Positions 46,051-55,063 of a stretch of 64,000 bases of DNA are shown piece by piece. The position numbers were made by a program, and so were the translations under genes. The notes under the pieces were generated by a model. It saw only the letters and a list, made by a program, of their open reading frames with translations. It did no database searches and was not told the origin of the DNA. This DNA comes from CAVXXB01 sp963765585 (GTDB lineage Bacteria; Calditrichota; Calditrichia; JAJRVZ01), in NCBI GenBank assembly GCA_963765585.1, contig CAVXXB010000002.1, positions 62,001 through 126,000 of the forward strand. The letters run 5' to 3'. Positions within the stretch are counted from its first letter, which is position 1, and every line of letters starts with the position of its first letter.

Positions 46051-46758
46051 TTAAATTGTCTCTGTTCTGGGATTGAATTTGCTTATCCCCTTATTTGTGC
46101 TGAGCCAAAAATTACCCCGGTCATCCTCTAAAATACCATAGACTACATTATTTGGCAGACCATCATTTTCAAGGTAAGACTTAAACGTCTCATTTACCGG
46201 ATCAAATTTTTTCAGTCCCCCCTGAAACGTACCTAACCAAATTATACCCGATTTATCCTCATGAATGGAGAGAATAATATTATTAGTAATACTTTTATTA
46301 TTACCTTTCATTTTATAATGTTTAAACTGTGGTTTCTTCTTATCCTGGTCTTTAAAAATCAGCCGGTTTAACCCTCCCCCCCAGGTACCGATCCACACAA
46401 TACCTTTTTTATCGGTATATATAGATCGGACATCATTACTACTCAAACTATTGAGATTATCAGGATCATGCCGGAAATTGATAAACTTGAACTTTTCATT
46501 TTCTTTTATATCCGGATCCAGATAAGTCAGGCCGTTATCGTAGGTTCCGATCCAGAGTTTTCCGGAATTATCTTTCTCAATCGTCATTACCAGATTGCCA
46601 CTGAGGCTGTATTTATCCTTCGGATTATTCTTAAATCGCCTGAATTCATTGTTTTTTTTATCAAATCGGCTCAGACCTCCGCCATAGGTTGCCAGCCATA
46701 TAAACCCAGAATTATCTTCACAAATTTTGTACACATAGTCATTACCCAGACTGTTCAT
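46051..46758 (-). pseudogene. Broken propeller kinase A: propeller blades
   Basis: A 235-residue open frame with five two-component propeller repeats (FIWLATYGGGLSRFD, LWIGTYDNGLTYLD, IVWIGTWGGGLNRL, IIWLGTFQGGLKKFD, NFWLSTNKGISKFN). Between this frame and 45898 the propeller continues in shifted frames, roughly 150 bases with at least one slip. Confidence 0.8.
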
Positions 46759-47071
46759 ATCCTTTGGATTATTCCGGAAAATGTTTGGTTTACTGCCGGA
46801 TCTTCACTTTTTTCCCGGAATCCACAAGTTCAAGCCGCCCCCGTCCGTGCCAATCCAGATAGTTCCCGCTTTAGTCTTCATAAAATGCCCGGATATTGTT
46901 ATTACTGAGATTAGACAATGCGTTACGGCCGGAACGATATTCCAAAAATTGTTTCTTTTCCTGGATATACTTATTCAATCCACTACTCCAGGTACCAATC
47001 CAGATCACACCTGAATGATCCTGGCAAATGTGCGGTGATGCGATTATCATTTCAAACTGTTGGGATTATTA
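46759..47071 (-). pseudogene. Broken propeller kinase A: heavily frameshifted propeller segment
   Basis: About 310 bases in which propeller-like sequence is readable only by switching frames at least five times: NDNNPNSL, then HICQDHSGVIWIGTWSSGLN to ALSNLSNNNIRAFYED, then KAGTIWIGTDGGGLNLW, then RNNPKDMNSLGN. The repeat motifs are all present in order, and no substitution-type stop codons are needed to explain the breaks, only indels. This is the densest indel cluster in the window. Confidence 0.6.
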
Positions 47072-48062
47072 TCATTCATTTATCCGGTTAAATTTTTGGC
47101 GGCCGTGTGAGTTTTGATCGTATTTTAATATATTTAAACCGGCGTCCCATGTACCTATCCATAATGTTCCTTTGTTGTCTTCCGATATGTAAAATATATT
47201 ATTACTACTAAGACTTTCCGGCCTATCCGGCTCGTGGGTAAAATAAGTAAATTTATTTTTATCCTGATCAAACAGATTCAGACCGCCGCCCCATGTACCT
47301 AACCAGAGCCGCCCATTTTTATCCTCGTAGATAGACTTGATATAATTATGGCTTACTGATTTATTAGTCTGATCCGGATGGTATGTGTAAATTATTTCAT
47401 TGCCGGATTTATCGGTTGTCAGTTTGGACAGCCCCTCGTTTGTGCCGATCCATAATATATTATTCTTATCTCTCAAGATGGATCTTACACGCTTACCATT
47501 GATCTGATTCGGATTTCCTGGTTCAACCGGGTATGTAATAAAGATTTCATTTCCGTTTTCATCATACTTTAATTTAGCCAGACCATTATCTGTACCAAAC
47601 CATAATATTCCGTGATAATCCTGGTATATTGTCCATATGATATCACTACCTATACTGTCATTATTTGCAGGGTAAATATGGTATGAAAAAAAGTTTTCGC
47701 TGACTGGATCATATTTGCTCAAACCATCACCCGATGTACCAATCCATATTTTCCCGGATTTGTCTTCACATAATGATAAAATGTAATTACTGCTTATTGA
47801 ATATGGATTATTTGGCTCAGGTTTATAGACCTTAAACTGATAGCCATCATACCGGTTGAGACCATCCTGAGTACCGATCCATAGAAATCCATGAGAATCC
47901 TGTAGAATACAGGTGACAGTGCTTTGCGAAAGGCCATGCTCAACCGACAAATGCTCAAACTTAGCATTCGTTAATGCCGGCATTAGTAATGCTATAGAAA
48001 CTGCAAATTAACAGGAGTAAAACATTTACATTTATTTTATACTTTGGATTACGACTTTTCAC
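47072..48062 (-). pseudogene. Broken propeller kinase A: signal peptide and first blades
   Basis: The gene appears to start with GTG at 48062 (GGAAAG six bases upstream), giving a signal peptide MKSRNPKYKINVNVLLLLIC...A. The frame then slips near 47975, and a 303-residue frame continues KFEHLSVEHGLSQSTVTCIL with seven propeller repeats (FLWIGTQDGLNRYD, IWIGTSGDGLSKYD and so on). The full sensor would be about 1400 residues: signal, 13-14 blades, Y_Y_Y, helix, PAS, PAS and kinase. It differs from the intact 6.9-11.7 kb kinase by lacking a receiver. Confidence 0.75.
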
Positions 48063-48112
48063 AAACTACTTTCCATTTCTTTGTTTTCGCATAAAATTGA
48101 TTCTTTGCTTTA

Positions 48113-49042
48113 TCAATGAGAACTTACCGGCAGTTTTATTACCACTTTTGTACCCTTTCCCAGGGTAGATTCTATAGACATATTGCCCATATGTTGTTCC
48201 ACAATTATAAAATATGAAACAGATAATCCCAAACCGGTCCCTACCCCAACTTTTTTTGTCGTAAAGAATGGTTCAAATACCCGATTCTTTGTTTCCTCAT
48301 TCATTCCCGGACCATTATCTTCAATTTCCAATTGGACCATGTCATCTGCATGATTGATTTTTAAAATCAAACATAATTCTTTATCTTTTGTTTTTGATTT
48401 TTTTTCTTCTGTCATTGCCTGGGCGCTGTTCTTCAGAATATTCAGAAATACTTGTTGAAGATTGCTTCGCTCACAATTGATTAGTGGAATATCATGGTCA
48501 TATTCCCTTTTTATTTTTATTTTACGAAAGTCATATTTCTTTTTAAGGTCATAGTCATTTGCCGCTAATTCAATTGTATCATCCATTATTTTGGTAATGT
48601 CATTGGGATACAATTTTGACTCACTTTTTCGACTAAAACTCAGCATATTATCCACGATCTTCGCGGCGCGTTGTCCTGCCGTTTCAATTGATTCAAGCAT
48701 GCCTCCTATTTTACGTTTTTCCACATATGAAAGAATTGCCTCAATTGTGGTGCCGCTTTCTGTTGCCGCTTTTTCATTTGCAGGAATTTTAGTCGACAAC
48801 CTGTTCATCAATACCTGCGCATTCTGCAACATGCCTGCCAATGGATTATTAATTTCATGCGCCATTCCGGCCGCCAGACCACCAACAGTCAGCATCTTTT
48901 CAGATTGAATTATCATCTCTTCTATACGAACACTTTCCGTTACATCATCAATTCTGATTACCGCACCTTTACCGCCATTACTGATGTAATGGAGAAATGG
49001 TGAAATTATAGAAATTACCTTTCCTTTCTGCAATATCAGCAA
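48113..49042 (-). pseudogene. Broken sensor kinase B: kinase core
   Basis: A 309-residue frame with the end of a PAS domain, HisKA containing GLAAGMAHEINNPLAGML, and HATPase with ELEIEDNGPGMNEE-like N and G1 boxes and GTGLGLSVSYF. It is the paralogue of the core at 43813-45285, with near-identical order and spacing, including the AANDYDLKKKYDFRKIKIKR stretch. It is preceded by the frames at 48978-52685 and ends 50 bases before the start of kinase A. Confidence 0.85.
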
Positions 49043-50356
49043 TTTTGCTTTCCTTTATTATCTGACCCAAATGAATTGATTTTTTTATTTTCTCCAGTTC
49101 TTTGCGCATACTGGGGAAGACTGTCTCCAACGGTTGTCCTGTTGCCTTCTCCTTGGTAACACCTGTCATATGCTCTGCCTCTTCGTTCCAATGAGTGACA
49201 TTTCCAGTATCGTCGATACTGATTAGCACCGAGGGCATGGAATTAATGATGTTCGTGATGTAATTTCTCGGGCATTATTTAATTTTTGTTCTGCTTCAAG
49301 GCGGATTGCAATTTCCTTCTGGGCCTGTTCATAGTGTTTTGCTCTGGTCATAGCACTGGAGATTTGATTTACGAAAACGGAAATAACTGCAATTTCTGAT
49401 TCCTGTAACTGATCAGATTGAACAGAAATGATTCCCTCAATTCTATTATCCATTAACAATGGTGTTAAAATGAGAGATGGTATACTTAGAATGTCTGATA
49501 TTTTACTTGCTACATCTCGGACAGTACCCGGTAAAATTTTTTTGAGTAACTCCCCGCACATCCTCGATAAAAACTGCTTCCTGCTTATCAATTGCCCTTC
49601 TCAATTCTTTCGCTGACTGTACCGGCACGACCAGTTCCTCTAATTTCATCCCGGCTATCTTTTCTGCACTGTGAATCAGTTTTTTGGTATAGCTTAATGA
49701 AATCAGGATTCAGGCAATCTATTATCTTTGATATATTTAAAATAGGTAAAGTGAAAGCCATATCGCTTAAGGGTAGCAAGCCACTTTTTTAAGAATCTCA
49801 TTCGGTTGTCAAGGCATTCTGCATTGACATGCCCGCTTCATTCAATATATTGAGTAAATATTCAGCGCGCTTACGTACACTAATATCACGTACCGTTGCC
49901 TGGATATGCATTCCGGTTTTAAGCTGCAGCGTATTCAGACTGACCTCAGCATCAAACAGAGTGCCATTTTTCGTGATATGCTTCCACTCAAAGAACGAGT
50001 GCTTTACCATCGAACGCAAGTTTTAGCTATTCGATTATTTTCTCACGTGAATTTTGACCATCGGGTTGCTGGGGTGGCGAAAAGTTGTATGGTGTCCGTC
50101 CAATTAGTTCCTTCCGGGTGCAGCCAAACATTTTCAAGGCTCTATGGTTACATTGGACAAATTTATTATTTTTAATGAGCAGAAAGGCATCGCTGGCAGA
50201 ATTAAAAAGCACTTTATACCGATTTTCACTTTCAAGCAGCGCCGTTTCAGCCATCTTTCGTCCGGTAATATCCAGTAAATGAGCGATTGTAATTATTGAG
50301 CCTTTTGAATCTTTTGGTGACTGTTGTACTGATTTCCACATTTCTTCTTTCACCAT
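48978..50356 (-). pseudogene. Broken sensor kinase B: PAS/GAF middle section in several frames
   Basis: Fragments in alternating frames spell a chain of sensor domains: PAS with AETALLESENRYKVLFNSAS (50356-50027), the rest of that PAS and MHIQATVRDISVRKRAEYLL (50019-49798), a GAF domain (49779-49223; IRGTGRAGTVSERIE, then SLILTPLLMDNRIEGIISVQ), and PAS with SVLISIDDTGNVTHWNEEAE (49238-48978). At least six one-base slips are needed, for example in CACCAAAAGATTC near 50310. None of the domains is complete in one frame. Confidence 0.65.
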
Positions 50357-51759
50357 TTTTCCGTATGATATATAGATTCATATCTATGGGGAACCTTTCC
50401 TCCGGCTCTCTCACGGCGATAACGATCCGTTAATATTTTTTTACCATCGTCATCGAGAAATTTTCTAAAATCCTCCTGAATAATTTCATTTAAAGAGTAA
50501 CCGAGGATGTTGCTAAGCTCATTGTTGGCATAATCAACTTTTAAATTATCGCCAATGATAAGAACGCCGTCATGAGTGTTCTCAACATATAGACGGAATT
50601 TTTCCTCACTCTCACGTAATGCCTGTTCCCCCTCTTTATATTTTATGGAAATGGCAATCTGATCTGATACGAATTCTAATAATGCCCGGTCTTCTTCATT
50701 ATAAGCATTTTCATTTTCATAACTCTGAACAAAAATAAGACCAATCACTTTACCATCCACCTGCAGAGGTACGCCTAACCAGACTTTGCTGGGCGTACCA
50801 AAGATTTCAATTTCCCCTTTGGCAACCAGCGCACTTACATCAGATGCTCTCAGGAGAAGGGCCTGCTTGTTTTTTATGACATAGGCACTGCATGATTTAC
50901 CTGATGGAATCTCTTTATAATTATCATTAGTGTCCGCTGTGTATGGTAAAACAATTACATCTCTGGTTTCATCATACAGTCCGACCTGAAAGTTTTTTGC
51001 TTCTATTAGTTTATTGAGTTCCATATGGATTCGTTTATAGAAGGCGTACATGTTTTCAGTTGTGGACACTGCATTTGTAATATTATAGATAATTTGCTGG
51101 CTGATTTCGGCACGTTTACGCTTTGTAATATCAACCATTGTTCCGGCTGCCCTCGTTGGATTCCCGGCTTCGTCATACTCAATTATCTTTCCCCAATCAG
51201 AGACCCAAATCCATTCACCGGATTTATGTCTTAAGCGATACTCCGCCTGGTATGTGTATTCCTCGCCCGTTAAATGCGAATTGAGGTTTTTGAGGACATC
51301 AGGTTTATCATCTTCATGGATTAAACTGTTCCAGACCTGAGAATCAATTTTTGTCTCACTATTTGGTAATCCAAGAATTTCAAACCAGCGCGAATTATGA
51401 CGGTAAATATTGTTTACTATATCCCAGTCCCATGTTCCAAGGTCCGCGCCTTTTACTACCAAGGCAAGTTGCTCTTCACTTTTATGAAGTTCTCGTTCAG
51501 CTTTATCTTTCTCAGATTTAAATAGACTGATACGATCAGAAACTGCTTGTGAAAAAAACCAAATGAGGAAAATACTCGCGATTAAATATCCATTATTACC
51601 CAGTTCACTCGCCGGAATAAGACCAAACTCCGTAGCAAAATGATAAATACCTGCAGGATTTATTAATATGATACCAAAAAAGAAATATTTTGCCGGCTCA
51701 TACCCACTGCGTAGTGAAATAAATGATATTGGCAGAATAATGATCAAGGCCAATTGCAA
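50350..51759 (-). pseudogene. Broken sensor kinase B: last membrane helices, PAS and GAF domains
   Basis: A 469-residue frame. It starts in the last helices of a 7TMR-DISM membrane domain (ALIIILPISFISLRSGYEP, GYLIASIFLIWFFSQAV) and runs through a coiled linker, PAS (LVVKGADLGTWDWDIVNNIY), its PAC segment (YRLRHKSGEWIWVSDWGK), GAF (FQVGLYDETRDVIVLPYT, WLGVPLQVDGKVIGLIFVQS) and PAS (TLDGVLII-like NTHDGVLIIGDNLKVDYANN). It ends in a slip at IYHTEKW near 50368. Confidence 0.8.
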
Positions 51760-52685
51760 TACTAATATTGATTGCTTGTGAAATGATATAGAAGTCCGCT
51801 ATTGGTATCAATAATCCTAATACGGATAATACAGAACAGATCAGTTTCAACACTCTGTCCCACCTGGGTAATTGTTTTTTTAACTCCAGGAATTCACTGA
51901 TAAACAATATAAACAGGATGGCAACAAGCGCATCAAAGATAGGAACAGATATCTTATTCCAATAGGTGGCGTCCGGCCATAAATAGATATAGGCAAATTG
52001 AGAAGTTGCTAAAAAATTCAGTAGTAGAAAAATTCCCGTGAATACCAGGTAAATAAAGCTCAGGTCTTTAATACGAAAATATAGAATTGAATAGTATCCG
52101 ATGGCCAGTAGCAATATACCGATAAAGATACCGTTCAGAAGTGTAGATCTTTGATATACCCGCAGATACTGATCCATTGAATGCAGAGAGAAGTCCAGCA
52201 TAATAGGGGTTTCACTTGTCATCCTTAGATACAAAGTATGTATACTGTCATGAGGGATGGAAATCAGAAATACAATATTTTCATCGGGTCTTGAACGGGT
52301 AGCTACCGGCATCATAGTACCGGTCTGACCGGAATTTATCAATTCCCCTGAATCGGAAACCTGATAATAATCAACAGAATCTATTTCCGGATAGTCTGCA
52401 CGTAAAACAAAGAGTGGATGCCTTACTTTTTTCTTTTCATTCTTTAACCGGAGCTTTACCCAAAAAGCAGATTTGCTGAATCCTAAATTCTGATAACTAC
52501 CGAGTGAGCGAAAATTTTGTTCCGGAAAACTGATAATATCCTGGATAGATAAATCCCGTGTCTCGTCTTCAAAGTATTCAAGAGACTCATTAAGTTGAGT
52601 CTGATTCAAACCCATCCATGATAACCACAGGATCCTGGGCAAATAGTGAGAATGATGTAATAAAAAGAAATATAATTTTTTTCAT
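51698..52685 (-). pseudogene. Broken sensor kinase B: signal peptide and 7TMR-DISM sensor
   Basis: ATG 52685 gives a perfect signal peptide MKKIIFLFITSFSLFAQ in one frame; after a slip near 52600 a 314-residue frame continues with a 7TMR-DISM extracellular domain (FSKSAFWVKLRLKNEKKK, YPEIDSVDYYQVSDSGE) and about five of the seven helices. This sensor class usually binds carbohydrate-like ligands outside the membrane. The full gene (52685-48113) would encode about 1500 residues. Confidence 0.8.
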
Positions 52686-53310
52686 TAGGGAGTTCTATTC
52701 TGATTTTTTTCTATGTTGATCTTATTTCCGCTATTGTCTATAACAAAAAGATTTATTATTAGTTTTCGGAATAAAATCAAAATAATTAAATATCTATGCT
52801 GAAAATAAATGATTTTACGGGCGCATGATTGGCAATTGGCTATCGGCTATCAGTACTGTGTGTGAAACAGTCTCACTCCCTTTTTACCTACCCCAGGGTT
52901 AAGAGATTGTGTTAAAACAAAAAAGCAGCCACTGATTTACACAGATCTTCACAGATTGTTTAATAATTTATGTATAAATGTGTTCAATTGTTTTTATTTG
53001 TTCTTCATTTTAGTCTTTTATCTGTGTTTAATCCGTGTGTATCTGTGGCCAAGGATCATTATCACACAGCCTCTTAATCCTGGAGTAATTCAAAAAACGG
53101 GATTTTTCTAGTGGTGAGTGCCATGCATCCTGCATCCTGTATCCCGCTTCATCTCCCTTTTCAAAAATTATCAGTCTTTTTATATGGTTTACAATTGAAC
53201 TGAGTATTAAATTATCCTTCAGCATGATTTTTTTAGCATGATAATTTCACGGAAGAAATTACTATAACAAATCAATGATTAATTTTATCAGGATTGGAAA
53301 GGATTATCAC
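52686..53310. other. 625-base intergenic region with word-like repeats, no gene
   Basis: Divergent spacer between kinase B (minus) and glutamate dehydrogenase (plus). It contains ATTGGCTATCGGCTATCAG (near 52838), TTACACAGATCTTCACAGATT (near 52935), ATCTGTGTTTAATCCGTGTG then TATCTGTGG (near 53022-53047) and ATGCATCCTGCATCCTGTATC (near 53122). A 65-codon frame at 53028-53225 (minus) overlaps these repeats and has no gene-like features. Promoters for both genes should be here but cannot be pinned down. Confidence 0.45.
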
Positions 53311-54601
53311 CATGAAGGCAGATTCATTTAATCCGTTTGAAATGGCACAAGCCCAGTTTGACAAAGTTGCTGATATTATCAATCTGGAACCCGGGGTTCG
53401 TAAACTACTCGTAATCCGCTGCGTGAATATCAGTTTCAGATACCTGTCCGTATGGATGACGGATCGGTAGAAGTATTTCAAGGTTTTCGTGTACAACACA
53501 ATGATGCCAGGGGGCCAAGCAAAGGCGGTATCCGTTTTCACCCCCAGGAAACTATTGACACCGTTCGCGCGCTGGCAACCTGGATGACATGGAAATGTGC
53601 AGTAGTCGACATTCCTCTCGGCGGTGGCAAAGGTGGTGTTATTTGTGATCCTCATAATCTCAGCAGTCGCGAGCAGGAACAAATATGTCGAGGCTGGATC
53701 AGACAAATGGCAAAAAATGTAGGTCCATTGCGTGATGTTCCGGCGCCTGATGTTATGACCAATGCACAGCATATGCTCTGGATGCTCGATGAATACGAAA
53801 CGATTCAGGGGGGAAAGTATCCCGGTCTGATTACCGGAAAACCTGTAGGTATGGGTGGATCACTTGGTCGAACTGAGGCTACCGGGTATGGTGTAATATA
53901 TACCTTACGTGAAGCACTAAAAGCATTGGGTATAAACGCGGAGAAGACAACGGCCAGTGTCCAGGGATTTGGAAATGTGGCCCAATATGCAATTGAATTG
54001 TATCATCAAATGGGTGGCAAAGTCGATATGTGTATCATGTTGGGATCAGAATGATCAAACCTCTTATTCCTTCCACCGAAGTCAGCTGGTATTGATCTTA
54101 AAGAATTACTTAAAATTACAGATCGTTTTGGTGGCATCAACAAAGAAAAGGCCAAAGAACTTGGGATATGATGTCTGGATGGTGATGCCTGGCTGGAACA
54201 GGATGTGGAAATTCTGATGCCATGTGCACTGGAAAATCAAATTACAGGTGAAAATGTTTCAAAGATAAGAAACAAAGTAAAAATAATTGCCGAAGGTGCA
54301 AACGGCCCCACTACACCGGAGGCAGATAAATATTTAGAAGAAAAGGGAGTGTATGTCATTCCGGATTTTCTGGCAAATGCCGGTGGCGTTACCTGTAGTT
54401 ATTTTGAGCAAGTTCAGAGTAATATGAATTATTTTTGGGAAAAAGAAGAAGTCCTGGACAGAGTGGATAAAAAGATGACCGCTGCTTTTCATGCCGTAAA
54501 TGATCTGGCAAATAAAAAGAAAATTATTCATGCGTGATGCAGCTTATGTGATTTCAATCAGCCGGGTTGCTCAGGCATGTAAAGACCGGGGCTGGATATA
54601 A
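53311..54601 (+). pseudogene. gdhA: Glutamate dehydrogenase, multiply frameshifted
   Basis: Frames joined in order give a complete NAD(P)-glutamate dehydrogenase of about 425 residues: FNPFEMAQAQFDKVADIINL, EYQFQIPVRMDDGSVEVF, KGGIRFHP, the catalytic-Lys region VVDIPLGGGKGGVICDP, VPAPDVMTN, the nucleotide-binding VQGFGNVAQYA, EGANGPTTPEAD, NAGGVTCSYFEQVQ, and the C terminus RVAQACKDRGWI. It interconverts glutamate and 2-oxoglutarate plus ammonia. At least six slips are needed (about 53410, 54020, 54085, 54168, 54175, 54530). All conserved residues survive, so sequencing error is as likely as real inactivation. ATG 53311 has GGAAAGGA upstream. The next gene starts 36 bases downstream. Confidence 0.85.
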
Positions 54602-54637
54602 AATTTATTCTGATACAGGAGCCGGGGAGCATTTATT

Positions 54638-55063
54638 ATGGCCAAACGCAGTAAATCGACACATAAGTTAATCGAGAGTCTGGAAGAGCGCGCAAAAGAA
54701 CTAAATTGTCTGTATGCCGTTGAAGAAATTCTGCATGATACCTCAAAGGGTATTGATTCAATCCTGATGAATATTGTCAAGGTAATTCCATCTGGGATGC
54801 AATTTCCGGAAGTCTGTGAGGTAAAAATTGTATATCAGGAATTTGATTATACCAGCAAAAAATACCGCGAAACACCGTGGTTTATCAGCGAAGACATTAC
54901 CGTGCAGGACCGTGTAGTCGGTTGGATAAAGGTATGCTATTTAAAAGAAAAGGCACAGGCAGACCACGGTCCCTTTTTAAAAGAGGAAAAACGGGTTCTC
55001 GACCTCCATCGCTCAGCGGATCGGGCATTTTGTCATGTATCAAAAATTACGTCTTGTTTTTGA
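54638..55063 (+). pseudogene. Sensor-like N-terminal part of PEP-binding/nucleotidyltransferase protein
   Basis: A 141-residue frame with a helical start (LEERAKELNCLYAVEEILHD), then a GAF-like segment (FPEVCEVKIVYQEFDYTSKK, RETPWFISEDITVQDRVVGW). Such segments occur in front of kinase or phosphotransfer proteins. The frame slips near 55003 (CTCGACCTCCATCGC); with one base fewer it reads DLIAQRIGHFVMYQKLRLVF and joins the following frame exactly. The two parts are thus one gene of about 1060 residues. Confidence 0.7.

Noticed and set aside
46759..47071. Programmed ribosomal frameshifting as explanation for the broken kinase
   Set aside because: At least five slips in 310 bases, in both directions and without a common slippery site, cannot be programmed.
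53028..53225. 65-residue minus-strand reading frame between kinase B and gdhA
   Set aside because: It runs through word-like repeats (ATCCTGCATCC, CTGTGG tracts), has no ribosome site and no family resemblance.
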